A stretch of 64,000 bases of DNA from Modicisalibacter muralis. Its GTDB lineage: Bacteria; Pseudomonadota; Gammaproteobacteria; Pseudomonadales; Halomonadaceae. The notes below the pieces were generated by a model. That model was given only the letters and a program-made list of their open reading frames with translations. It searched no databases and had not been told where the DNA came from. Shown here one piece after another: positions 41,142 to 50,823 of this stretch. The stretch is taken from the NCBI RefSeq assembly GCF_900102945.1, contig NZ_FNGI01000001.1, positions 248,001-312,000 on the forward strand, in the 5' to 3' direction. A program made the position numbers and the translations under genes. Positions within the stretch are counted from its first letter, which is position 1; every line of letters begins with the position of its first letter.

Positions 41142-42953
41142 ATGCCCGACTACCAGGCCCCGCTGCGCGATCTGCGCTTCGTGATGGACGAAATGCTGGA
41201 CTATCCCGGCCATTATGCGCGTTTGCCGAATGGCGACGACGCATCGCCGGATGTGGTCGCGGCGATTCTCGAGGAGGGCGGTCGTTTCGCCCGCGAGGTG
41301 CTGCTGCCGCTCAACCAGAGCGGCGATCGCGAGGGTTGCTTGCTGGAGGGCGGTGAGGTCAAGGCGCCGCGGGGTTTCAAGGCAGCCTACGCCCAATACG
41401 TCGAGGGTGGCTGGCCGAGCCTGTCCGCCGAGCCCGAGCATGGCGGCCAGGGGCTGCCGGCGTCGCTGGGCATGGCGCTGTCCGAAATGATCTGCGCCAG
41501 CAATCTGGCCTGGGGCATGTATCCGGGCCTTTCGCATGGCGCCGCCGATGCACTGCGCCATCATGGTAGCGACGAGCAGCGTGCCACCTATCTGACCAAG
41601 CTGGTCGAGGGCGTATGGACCGGCACCATGTGCCTGACCGAACCGCATTGCGGTACCGATCTCGGCCTGATCAAGACCCGTGCTGTGCCAACCGACGACA
41701 GCGCCTATACGATCAGCGGCACCAAGATATTCATCTCCGCCGGCGAGCATGACCTGGCCGAAAACATCGTGCACCTGGTATTGGCCAAGCTGCCCGACGC
41801 GCCCGAGGGCTCGCGAGGGATTTCCTTGTTCGTGGTGCCCAAGTACCTACCCGATGTCGATGGCAATCCCGGCGAGCGCAACGGCGTGTCCTGCGGCTCG
41901 CTGGAACACAAGATGGGCATCCACGGCAACGCCACCTGCGTGATGAACTTCGATGGTGCCAAGGGTTTCCTGATTGGGCCACCCAACAAGGGGTTGGCGT
42001 GCATGTTCACGATGATGAATGTGGCGCGAATCGGCGTGGGTATCCAGGGTTTGGGCTTGATGGAGGCGAGTTTCCAGAACTCGCTGGCTTATGCTCGCGA
42101 CCGCTTGCAGATGCGTGCGCTATCCGGCCCCAAGGCTGCCGACAAGCCGGCCGACCCGATTATCGTGCATCCCGATGTGCGACGCATGCTGCTGACCCAG
42201 AAGGCGCTGGCCGAGGGCGGGCGCATGCTGGTGATGTACACCGCGCAACTGGTCGATGTGACCGAGCATGGCGAGGACGCTGCCGAGCGTGAGCGTGCCG
42301 AGACGCTGCTCGGATTGCTGACACCCATCGTCAAGGCGTTTCTCACCGAACTGGGGTTCGAGGCCACCAACGAGGGTGTGCAGGTGTTCGGCGGGCATGG
42401 CTTCATTCAGGAGTGGGGCATGGAGCAGTTCGTGCGCGATGCCCGCATCACTCGGCTTTACGAAGGCACCACGGGCATCCAGGCGCTCGATCTGCTGGGG
42501 CGCAAGGTGCTGATGAGCCAGGGCGAGACGCTCAAGGTCTTCACCAAGGAGATCCACAAGTTCTGTCAGGCCCAGGCCGATAACGCCGAACTCAAGGAAT
42601 TCGTCGAGCCGTTGGCCAAGCTCAACGCCGAATGGGGCGAACTGACCATGAGCGTGGGCATGAAGGCCATGGAGGATCGTGAGGAGGTCGGCGCGGCGAG
42701 TGTCGATTATCTGCTGTATTCAGGCTACGTCACCCTGGCCTATCTCTGGGCGCGTGCAGCGGGTACCGCTCAGCAGGCATTGGCAAGCGGCGAGAGCGAG
42801 TCCGCCTTCTACCGCGCCAAACAGGATACCGCACGCTTCTACTTCCAGCGCTTGTTACCACGCACGCGGGGTCATGCGCAGATGATTCGCGCCGGTGGCG
42901 CTTCGTTGATGGCCATGTCCGCCGAGGACTTTGGCCTGGGTTTTGAAATCTAG
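41142..42953 (+). CDS. Acyl-CoA dehydrogenase, long (about 600-residue) type
   Basis: An FAD enzyme that introduces the first double bond of beta-oxidation. The 603-residue protein has the acyl-CoA dehydrogenase N-terminal, middle (MCLTEPHCGTDLG) and C-terminal domains (with RLYEGTTGIQALDLLGRK) plus an extra C-terminal region of about 130 residues, the layout of the DmdC/FadE-like group. The exact chain-length preference is unknown. CAGGAGAGTTC precedes the ATG; an upstream in-frame ATG is less likely. A PsrA-like operator lies in front and a strong terminator behind. Confidence 0.92.
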   Translation: MPDYQAPLRDLRFVMDEMLDYPGHYARLPNGDDASPDVVAAILEEGGRFAREVLLPLNQSGDREGCLLEGGEVKAPRGFKAAYAQYVEGGWPSLSAEPEHGGQGLPASLGMALSEMICASNLAWGMYPGLSHGAADALRHHGSDEQRATYLTKLVEGVWTGTMCLTEPHCGTDLGLIKTRAVPTDDSAYTISGTKIFISAGEHDLAENIVHLVLAKLPDAPEGSRGISLFVVPKYLPDVDGNPGERNGVSCGSLEHKMGIHGNATCVMNFDGAKGFLIGPPNKGLACMFTMMNVARIGVGIQGLGLMEASFQNSLAYARDRLQMRALSGPKAADKPADPIIVHPDVRRMLLTQKALAEGGRMLVMYTAQLVDVTEHGEDAAERERAETLLGLLTPIVKAFLTELGFEATNEGVQVFGGHGFIQEWGMEQFVRDARITRLYEGTTGIQALDLLGRKVLMSQGETLKVFTKEIHKFCQAQADNAELKEFVEPLAKLNAEWGELTMSVGMKAMEDREEVGAASVDYLLYSGYVTLAYLWARAAGTAQQALASGESESAFYRAKQDTARFYFQRLLPRTRGHAQMIRAGGASLMAMSAEDFGLGFEI

Positions 42954-42994
42954 CGTTTCGCTTCTCTCTCGGTCAGGCGCTCTGACCTCTTGGC

Positions 42995-43025
42995 GGCGGG
43001 TGATTCTGAATCACCCGCCTTTTTT
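42995..43025 (+). terminator. Rho-independent terminator after the acyl-CoA dehydrogenase gene
   Basis: A perfect stem GGCGGGTGATTC-t-GAATCACCCGCC followed by TTTTTT. Convergent dolP ends 48 bases away, so on the other strand the hairpin would have only a weak tail. Confidence 0.92.
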
Positions 43026-43072
43026 GTTGCGCCGTTTTTCCTTGCGATAGCCGTCAAGCGATTTCGGCGTTA

Positions 43073-43648
43073 TCAATCGAGATATTCGAAGACCTTGACG
43101 ATGCGCTGGATGCCGCCGATCTGTGAAACCACGCTGACGATCTGTTGAGCTTCCTGGCGGGTCACGATGCCCATCAGATAGACGGTCGAGTTCTCGCTGA
43201 TGACCTCGATACGGCTCGAATCGATGCTTTTGTTGGTCGCCAGCTCGGTTTGAGCCCGGGTTTCCAGCCAGGTGTCGGTCATGCGCTGCCCCATCGGCAG
43301 GTTGGCCGCGACCGTCAGTTCGTTGTGTACCTGGCGCACTCGGCGGATATTCTGGGCGATCTCACCGGCCTTGTCCCTGAGTTCCTGGCTAGGTACCTGG
43401 CCAAACAGCAAAACGACACCGTTATAGCTGTTGATGCCGATGCGCGCGTCGCCCAGACGGGCATCGGTACGTTGCATGGTGGACTCGATCTTGGACTCGA
43501 TGCTTTCATCCTCGACCTTCATGCCGACGGTGCGGGTGCCATAGTTTTCACCGGTCGAAGGCGGGGTGTTCATTTCGTTGATGGCCGAACACCCACCGAG
43601 GGTCAATGCCAGGGTCAACAGGGCCGGGGTAAACAGTCCTTTTTTCAT
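43073..43648 (-). CDS. dolP: DolP (YraP) BON-domain outer-membrane lipoprotein
   Basis: A 191-residue lipoprotein with signal and lipobox LGGC (C20, serine at +2, outer-membrane sorting) and two BON domains (about 50-115 and 125-190), the second ending in IQRIVKVFEYLD. DolP binds anionic phospholipids and supports BAM function and septal peptidoglycan hydrolase control. I start at the ATG giving MKKGLF with GTGAGAG upstream, rather than the GTG 9 bases earlier. It is the last gene of lpoA-yraN-diaA-dolP, the same order as in Escherichia coli. Confidence 0.92.
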   Translation of the reverse strand: MKKGLFTPALLTLALTLGGCSAINEMNTPPSTGENYGTRTVGMKVEDESIESKIESTMQRTDARLGDARIGINSYNGVVLLFGQVPSQELRDKAGEIAQNIRRVRQVHNELTVAANLPMGQRMTDTWLETRAQTELATNKSIDSSRIEVISENSTVYLMGIVTRQEAQQIVSVVSQIGGIQRIVKVFEYLD

Positions 43649-43653
43649 TGCTC

Positions 43654-44271
<618 letters not shown>

Positions 44272-44640
44272 TCAGAACGCGTCGAAGGCGGCGCGCACCC
44301 AAGTGAACTCCAATTGCGGCGGAGTGCCGGTGACACCGACCACGTCGAAGCGACACGGACATGATAGCCCTTTGCGTAGCAGATAAAAACGCGCCGCCTG
44401 GATCAGGCGACGCTGCTTGGTGACGTTGACGGTTTCCAGCGGATGGCCGTGGCGACAGTCGCGGCGATGACGCACCTCGATGAACGCCAGGGTCTCGCCC
44501 TCGCGCATGACCAGGTCGAGTTCGCCACCCTTGGCATGTTGATTGCGATCGACCGATTGCAGGCCCTGGGCCTGCAACCAGACTTCCGTGGCGCGTTCGA
44601 TCGCTTCGCCACGGGCACGGGCGTCGCTAGAGCGAGCCAT
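44272..44640 (-). CDS. yraN: YraN family (UPF0102) protein
   Basis: A 122-residue protein with a PD-(D/E)XK-like fold: GGELDLVMREGETLAFIEVRHR shows the ELD...EVR active-site pattern. Its biological substrate is not established. I use the ATG giving MARSSDARARGE; the frame is open upstream but that part lies inside lpoA. The first 14 bases overlap the end of lpoA, so the genes are coupled. Confidence 0.92.
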   Translation of the reverse strand: MARSSDARARGEAIERATEVWLQAQGLQSVDRNQHAKGGELDLVMREGETLAFIEVRHRRDCRHGHPLETVNVTKQRRLIQAARFYLLRKGLSCPCRFDVVGVTGTPPQLEFTWVRAAFDAF

Positions 44641-46417
44641 TGCCGAACATGATCTTCTGTACATCGCGTAGCGGAGGTTGCGGCACGCCGTTGGTGAATT
44701 CCGCCCAGGGCAGGTCACGGTGAATGCGCCCATCCGACGATGCGCTCAACGCGCCGGTGGCGCCGTAGAACTCGGTGCCCGGAGCGGCTTCGAACAGCGG
44801 CAAGCGGCGGGCGAGCTCATAGGCATCGACACCCATGGCCTTGAGCTTGAACAGGGCGGGTTCACCGGCACTGCGAAGCTTCTGGTAGCTTTCGAAGAAG
44901 GGCAGAGCATTCTCGCCTCCCACTGCGGCCTCGGGAACGATCCAGGGTATTTCGATGAACTGAACGCCGTTGAGGTCATGGTCGGCGCGTGGTTGCGGGC
45001 GACCTTCGTAGAGGTGCGAAGTGGCATAGATCGGCAGATCGTCGGCATAGTAAAACGCCAATGTCGGTGGTACCTGGCGCGCGTAACTGGGCAAGGCGAG
45101 CAGGAACAGCATGTCCATGTCGCGCTGGGCACGCTCGCTGGTGACGTTGAGCAGTTGACGTACCGAGCTGGATACCGAGGCTTCGGGATCGTAACTGGTC
45201 ACGGCCGCCAGGCTGCCGCCCCGTTGTAGCCAGGCGTCGCGGAAGGCGTCGGCGACCCGGTCGCCCCAGGCATTGTCGGGGACCAGCATGCCGGCGCGCC
45301 GATGGCCATCGAGCCAGGCGCGCTTGGCAACCTGGCGGGCCTCGTCCTCGGCGGATAGGCCGTACTGGAAAAGATTGTCGGCCTTGTTGCTGGGCGCGGT
45401 GCCGTAATTGAGCGCCAGGGTCGGCAACGGCACGCTGTCGCGTTGCTCCAGTTGCGAGACCTTGTCCTTGTCGAGTGGGCCGATGACGACCTGGGCGCCA
45501 TTCATGGTGGCCTGCGCGTAGAGCGTGTTGAGAGTGCCGCGACTGGCATCGTAGAAGCTCAGGCGTGGCGTCTGCTCGCCTTGATCGAGGGCGTTCATGT
45601 GGCGTGCCTGCATGCCCTCGCGGATGGCTTGGGCGACGTTGGCCAACGGTCCGGATTCGGGCAGGAATACCGCGATATGGCGCACGTCCTGGCCGCGCAA
45701 TTCGCTCAGTGCCTGTAGATTCGACGGCAAACGCCGAGCGGCGGGGTGATTGGGGTAGCGGGCGCGCCATTCGTCGATGCGCGCGAACAGCCCGGAAATA
45801 TCGCCGCCGTTACGCCGTTGCAGTCGCACCAACTCGACCCAACCAGTGGCAAGCGGGTCGCCGCGACTGGCCAGTTGATCGAGGGTCTGGCCACGCAGCC
45901 GCGAAAGCTGGCGCCAGATGGCATCGTTGAGGTCGAAGGGCGCGTCGTCACGCTGCAGGTCGATCAGGGTCCGGGCGGCATCCTGGGCTTCGCCGACCAG
46001 GCCGAGTGCCAAGCCGCGCCGATAGCGCAGCGTCATGGCGTCGTCGCGCGACATTGCGATATCGTCTTCGAGCAACGCGGTCGCCTGAATGACGCTCCAG
46101 CCATCTTCCTGCTCCAGCCCCACGCGAGACAGCAGCAAGGCCCATTGCACGCGTTCGCTCTCGCCGAGCAGGCTGGCATCGATGGCGGAGGCCACTTTCA
46201 GGGCCTGCGCGTTATCGCCGCGACGTGCTAGGATATCCGCCGCCTGGAGACGGGTGCGAGCTGCTTCGGGGCCACTCTGGCTCTGGGCCTGGGCCAGCAG
46301 TTCGGCGGGCTCGGGGCCACCGCGCAGTGTCTCGACCATGCCTTGCTGGCCGGCACAGCCAGCCATGAGTAGTGCCACCAGGCCGGCACCGATCAGGCGT
46401 CGCAGCGATTTATCCAT
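44627..46417 (-). CDS. lpoA: LpoA, activator of PBP1a
   Basis: An outer-membrane lipoprotein that reaches through the peptidoglycan to stimulate the synthase PBP1a. The lipobox LMAGC gives C21 with alanine at +2. An N-terminal helical TPR-like region (about 30-230) is followed by a periplasmic-binding-protein-like domain (about 245-590) beginning RHIAVFLPESGPLANVAQAI. At 596 residues it is shorter than the 678 of Escherichia coli, lacking its flexible insertion. It diverges from rsmI. Confidence 0.92.
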   Translation of the reverse strand: MDKSLRRLIGAGLVALLMAGCAGQQGMVETLRGGPEPAELLAQAQSQSGPEAARTRLQAADILARRGDNAQALKVASAIDASLLGESERVQWALLLSRVGLEQEDGWSVIQATALLEDDIAMSRDDAMTLRYRRGLALGLVGEAQDAARTLIDLQRDDAPFDLNDAIWRQLSRLRGQTLDQLASRGDPLATGWVELVRLQRRNGGDISGLFARIDEWRARYPNHPAARRLPSNLQALSELRGQDVRHIAVFLPESGPLANVAQAIREGMQARHMNALDQGEQTPRLSFYDASRGTLNTLYAQATMNGAQVVIGPLDKDKVSQLEQRDSVPLPTLALNYGTAPSNKADNLFQYGLSAEDEARQVAKRAWLDGHRRAGMLVPDNAWGDRVADAFRDAWLQRGGSLAAVTSYDPEASVSSSVRQLLNVTSERAQRDMDMLFLLALPSYARQVPPTLAFYYADDLPIYATSHLYEGRPQPRADHDLNGVQFIEIPWIVPEAAVGGENALPFFESYQKLRSAGEPALFKLKAMGVDAYELARRLPLFEAAPGTEFYGATGALSASSDGRIHRDLPWAEFTNGVPQPPLRDVQKIMFGNGSL

Positions 46418-46538
46418 ACGTTTTCATTCCTTGTGTCTGGCCCTGTATTTTTCTGGTGCTGGTCTGGCCCTGATTGACGAGAGGCCAGCTTGGCCGGTGA
46501 GCGTCGTCACACAACCTTCTATCGTCCGGGATCGACCC

Positions 46539-47393
46539 ATGAGCGAGTCTAGCAAAGGCACATTGTACGTGGTGGCCACGCCGATTGGTAACCTCGACGA
46601 CCTGTCTCCACGCGCCGCCAAGGTGCTCGGCGAGGTAGCGCTGATCGCTGCCGAGGATACCCGTCACACGTCGCGGCTGCTGCGTCACCTGGGGCTCGAG
46701 CGGCCCATGCTATCGTTGCACGAGCATAATGAGGAGCGGCGCGTGGATCAGTTGGGTGCGCGGCTCGACGCCGGCGACGACGTGGCGCTGGTCAGCGACG
46801 CCGGCACGCCATTGATCTGCGATCCGGGCTTCGTGCTGGTGCGCGCGCTGCGCGAGCGTGGCGCGCGGATCGTGCCGATTCCCGGGCCCTGCGCGCTGGT
46901 GGCGGGGCTGTGCGCGGCCGGGCTACCCACCGACCGTTTCCTGTTCGTCGGCTTTCTGCCGGCCAGGAGTGGGCCTCGTCGCGCCCGCCTGGATGCGCTA
47001 TGCGAGCGCGACGAGACCCTGGTGTTCTACGAGTCGCCGCATCGTATCCGCGATACCCTGGTGGATATCGCCGCCAGCTTCTTTGATCGTCGGGTGGTGC
47101 TCGCCCGCGAACTGACCAAGACCTTCGAAACCTTTCTCGATGGGACGGCGTCCGACCTGCTCGCGCGCATGGAGGAGGACCCCGACCAAACGCGCGGTGA
47201 GTTCGTGTTGATGGTCGCCGGCGCGCCACCGCGCGAAGACGAAACGACCACGGTAGACGGCGTGGCGCTGCTGAGCGCGCTGCTGGACGAGGGGGTCGGC
47301 GTCAAGCAGGCCGCCAGCGTGGCGACGAAACTGCTCGGTGGGCGCAAGAAGTCCTGGTACGCACAGGCACTGTCGCTCAAGGACGACGGTTGA
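46539..47393 (+). CDS. rsmI: 16S rRNA (cytidine-1402-2'-O)-methyltransferase RsmI
   Basis: Methylates the ribose of C1402 in the decoding centre of 16S rRNA, the same nucleotide that RsmH (encoded downstream) methylates on N4. The tetrapyrrole-methylase fold is clear from LYVVATPIGNLDDLSPRA, AAEDTRHT, VSDAGTPLICDPGF and VPIPGPCALV. The chosen ATG gives MSESSKGTLYVV; a long upstream open frame is antisense to lpoA. 284 residues is standard. The stop overlaps the rnpB promoter. Confidence 0.95.
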   Translation: MSESSKGTLYVVATPIGNLDDLSPRAAKVLGEVALIAAEDTRHTSRLLRHLGLERPMLSLHEHNEERRVDQLGARLDAGDDVALVSDAGTPLICDPGFVLVRALRERGARIVPIPGPCALVAGLCAAGLPTDRFLFVGFLPARSGPRRARLDALCERDETLVFYESPHRIRDTLVDIAASFFDRRVVLARELTKTFETFLDGTASDLLARMEEDPDQTRGEFVLMVAGAPPREDETTTVDGVALLSALLDEGVGVKQAASVATKLLGGRKKSWYAQALSLKDDG

Positions 47394-47418
47394 GGGGCAT
47401 CTAAGGCACTGCTATTCT
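47390..47418 (+). promoter_or_regulatory. Likely rnpB promoter
   Basis: TTGAGG (47390-47395), 17-base spacer and TATTCT (47413-47418), placing the start point right at the predicted 5' end of the RNA. It overlaps the rsmI stop codon. Confidence 0.6.
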
Positions 47419-47427
47419 TGCGCGCTT

Positions 47428-47774
<347 letters not shown>

Positions 47775-47810
47775 ATCCTCATTTCTTTCATCGTCGTGTC
47801 CGAGAATTGC

Positions 47811-48770
47811 ATGCCGCATCGCGTCAACGCTTCGCCTTCGTCCGCCGACTATCGCCATGCCAGCGTGCTGCTCGACGGCGCCGTCGATGCGTTGATCCAT
47901 GCAATCGATGGCGTCTATCTGGATGGCACCTTCGGGCGAGGTGGGCATTCGCGCGCCATCCTCGAGCGGCTCGGTCCCGCCGCTCGCCTGCTGGCCATCG
48001 ATCGCGACCCGCATGCGCTGGCCGAGGCGCGGCGCATCGACGATGCGCGTTTTTCGATACATGCCGACACCTTCAGCCAGCTTGGCGAGATCGCCCGCGC
48101 CCAGGGCGTGCACGGCCGCCTCGCCGGGATCCTGCTGGATATCGGCGTGTCGTCGCCGCAACTCGACGATCCCGAGCGCGGCTTTAGCTTCCTACGCGAT
48201 GGGCCACTGGATATGCGCATGGACCCCGAGCACGGTGAAAGCGCCGCCGAGTGGTTGGCGCGCGCCAAGGAAGCCGATATCGCCTGGGTCTTCAAGACCT
48301 ACGGTGAAGAGCGCTTCGCCAAGCGCATGGCACGGGCCATCGTCGAGCGCCGTCAGCAGTCGCCGATCACCCGCACTCACGAGCTTGCCGAGTTGTTGAA
48401 GGCGGCGCATCCCGCCTGGGAGAAAGGCAAGCATCCCGCCACGCGGGCCTTTCAGGCGCTGCGTATTCATGTCAATCGTGAGCTCGAGGAACTCGACGCC
48501 GCTTTGGTTGCCGCATTGGAAGCGCTGGCTCCCGGCGGTCATCTGGTGGTGATCAGTTTTCATTCGCTCGAGGATCGTCGGGTCAAGCGCTTCATTCGCG
48601 ATCATGTGCGTGGCGATACGCATTTGCCGCGTGGCATGCCGATTCGCGATGATCAACTGACGCGGCGGCTGGAAACGCTGGGCAAGGCTCGGCGCCCGGG
48701 CCCCGCCGAGGTCGACGACAACCCCCGAGCACGCAGTGCGGTCATGCGCGCCGCGCGCAAGATCGTCTGA
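47811..48770 (+). CDS. rsmH: 16S rRNA (cytosine-1402-N4)-methyltransferase RsmH
   Basis: Methylates N4 of C1402 in 16S rRNA using S-adenosylmethionine. [13 protein letters not shown], the SAM-binding [10 protein letters not shown], and [21 protein letters not shown] are family signatures. The ATG giving MPHRVNAS was chosen; a GTG 15 bases upstream is possible. 319 residues is standard. It starts only 36 bases after the RNase P RNA and is here the first gene of the dcw cluster. Confidence 0.95.
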   Translation: MPHRVNASPSSADYRHASVLLDGAVDALIHAIDGVYLDGTFGRGGHSRAILERLGPAARLLAIDRDPHALAEARRIDDARFSIHADTFSQLGEIARAQGVHGRLAGILLDIGVSSPQLDDPERGFSFLRDGPLDMRMDPEHGESAAEWLARAKEADIAWVFKTYGEERFAKRMARAIVERRQQSPITRTHELAELLKAAHPAWEKGKHPATRAFQALRIHVNRELEELDAALVAALEALAPGGHLVVISFHSLEDRRVKRFIRDHVRGDTHLPRGMPIRDDQLTRRLETLGKARRPGPAEVDDNPRARSAVMRAARKIV

Positions 48771-48778
48771 GGATTGGC

Positions 48779-49102
48779 ATGGCCCAGGGAACGAAGATCA
48801 AGCCCCGAGGAAACTGGCCGCTGAAGCTGCGCCTGGGGTGGCGCCAGCTGTGGGTGGCAGTGCTCACTGGGCTGGTACTGGTCAGTGCGCTGGCGGTAAC
48901 GACCAGCGCGCACCTTACCCGGGTGCAATACGCCCGCTTGCAACAACTCGAACTCGAGCAGGACCAGCTACAGACGATCTGGGGGCGCCTGTTGCTCGAG
49001 GAGAGTACCTGGTCGGCGCCGTCGCGTATCGAACGCCTCGCTCGAGAACGTCTGGAAATGCAGGTGCCTGATATCAACGATGTCGAAGTGATTCGTCCAT
49101 GA
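48779..49102 (+). CDS. ftsL: Cell division protein FtsL
   Basis: A small bitopic divisome protein that joins FtsB and FtsQ and activates FtsWI. The 107 residues hold a basic cytoplasmic N-terminus, one transmembrane helix (about 24-45) and a leucine-zipper-like coiled coil (about 48-85). Sequence is poorly conserved in the family, but size, topology and place between rsmH and ftsI make the call firm. Its stop overlaps the ftsI start (ATGA). Confidence 0.93.
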   Translation: MAQGTKIKPRGNWPLKLRLGWRQLWVAVLTGLVLVSALAVTTSAHLTRVQYARLQQLELEQDQLQTIWGRLLLEESTWSAPSRIERLARERLEMQVPDINDVEVIRP

Positions 49103-50823
49103 GTCAGCGTCGCAAGGGCTCGCCGACCCGTTCGGAAATGGCTCCGCTGGGTAGCGGGCGCTACCGTTTCATGGTCTTCATCGTCATGGCCGCGCTGGCC
49201 CTGTTGGTAGGGCGAATCGTCGACCTGCATGTGCTGAATCGACTGTTTCTGCAGGATCAGGGCGATGCGCGCACGTTGCGTGTGGAAGCCATCGACGCGC
49301 ATCGCGGCATGATCACCGATCGCAACGGCGACCCCTTGGCGATCTCGACGCCGGTGGTCACGTTGTGGGCCAACCCCCAGCAATTGCCCGACGACCGCAT
49401 TCAGCGCCTGATGCTGGCCAAGGCGCTGGGTGTCGAGCTCGACGCTCTCAATGAGCGGATCGAGCTCTACGCCGAGCACGAGTTCATGTATCTGGAGCGG
49501 CGCATGACGCCTGTCGCCGCCCAGCAGGTTCTCGATCTGCACTTGCCCGGTGTCTACGGCAAACACGAATACAAGCGTTATTACCCCTCCGGCGAGGTCA
49601 CCGCGCAATTGGTCGGCATCACCAATATCGATGACCAGGGCCAGGAAGGGCTCGAGCTCGCTTATAACAGTTATCTCGCCGGCGATCCCGGCAAACGCCT
49701 CGTGCTCAAGGATCGCAAGGATCGGCTGGTCAAGGATCTGCGCCTGATCGAGGAAGCCAAGCCGGGTGGCGATCTGACCCTGGCGATCGACCTGCGCCTG
49801 CAATACATGGCCTATCGCGAACTCAAGGCGGCGGTCAACGAGCATAACGCCGATGGCGGCACTCTGGTGATGATGGATGCGCGCAATGGCGAGGTGCTGG
49901 CGATGGCCAATGTGCCGTCGTATAACCCCAACAATCGTTCTGAACTCGACGCCGAGGGGCTACGCAATCAGGCGGTCACCGATGTCTTCGAGCCCGGCTC
50001 GGTGATGAAACCGTTGGCGATGTCGGCGGCGCTGGCTACCGACAAGTTCGCCCCGGAGACCATCGTCGATACCTCGCCGGGTTATATGCGCCTGGACGGT
50101 AAGTACACCATCAGCGACTTCCGCAATTACGGCAAGCTGACGATGGGCGGTATTCTGCTGCACTCCTCCAACGTCGGCATGTCGCGGGTGGCGTTGCAAC
50201 TGGACAACGATGCGATATGGAATCGCTACCATGAACTGGGGTTAGGACAAGTGCCGGGTACCGGTTTCCCTGGCGAGGCGAGCGGCAGCTTGCCGGTACC
50301 TTATAACTGGTCGGAGAGCAAGCGTGCGACGATGGCTTACGGTTATGGCTTGGCGGTTTCCGCACTGCAGCTAGCCAGCGCTTATACGGCCATTGCCAAC
50401 GATGGCAAGCGCCTACCGGCATCGCTGCTCGAGCTCTCCGAGCCTGCCGACGGGAAACGTGTGATGTCCGAGCGTATTGCCGATAATCTGTTGCTGATGC
50501 TCGAGCAGATCGTGCAGCCGGGTGCCGGCGGTTCGCGTGCCGCGGTGCCGGGCTACCGAATTGCCGGCAAGACCGGCACGGTGCGCAAGGTGACCAGCGA
50601 GGGGTATCAGACATCCGCCTACCGTTCGCTGTTCGCCGGTATCGCGCCGGTGTCGGATCCGCGCATCGTCACCGTGGTGATGATCGACCATCCCAAGGGC
50701 CAGGAATACTACGGTGGGCTGGTCTCTGCGCCTGTATTCGCGCGTGTCGTGGGCAAGGCACTGCGCCTGCTCGACGTTCTTCCCGATAAGCAGGAGGCGA
50801 TGGGTGATGCTGATAAGTCGTGA
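49099..50823 (+). CDS. ftsI: Septal peptidoglycan transpeptidase FtsI (PBP3)
   Basis: The division-specific DD-transpeptidase, a partner of FtsW. A single N-terminal helix (about 20-42) anchors it; the dimerisation domain follows, then the penicillin-binding domain with SVMK (301-304), SSN (356-358) and KTGT (491-494). The 574-residue length is normal. It overlaps ftsL by 4 bases and murE by 17. Confidence 0.96.
   Translation: MSQRRKGSPTRSEMAPLGSGRYRFMVFIVMAALALLVGRIVDLHVLNRLFLQDQGDARTLRVEAIDAHRGMITDRNGDPLAISTPVVTLWANPQQLPDDRIQRLMLAKALGVELDALNERIELYAEHEFMYLERRMTPVAAQQVLDLHLPGVYGKHEYKRYYPSGEVTAQLVGITNIDDQGQEGLELAYNSYLAGDPGKRLVLKDRKDRLVKDLRLIEEAKPGGDLTLAIDLRLQYMAYRELKAAVNEHNADGGTLVMMDARNGEVLAMANVPSYNPNNRSELDAEGLRNQAVTDVFEPGSVMKPLAMSAALATDKFAPETIVDTSPGYMRLDGKYTISDFRNYGKLTMGGILLHSSNVGMSRVALQLDNDAIWNRYHELGLGQVPGTGFPGEASGSLPVPYNWSESKRATMAYGYGLAVSALQLASAYTAIANDGKRLPASLLELSEPADGKRVMSERIADNLLLMLEQIVQPGAGGSRAAVPGYRIAGKTGTVRKVTSEGYQTSAYRSLFAGIAPVSDPRIVTVVMIDHPKGQEYYGGLVSAPVFARVVGKALRLLDVLPDKQEAMGDADKS

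Noticed and set aside
46089-46538. N-terminal extension of rsmI
   Set aside because: This part of the frame is antisense to lpoA; the family N-terminus begins at the ATG at 46539.
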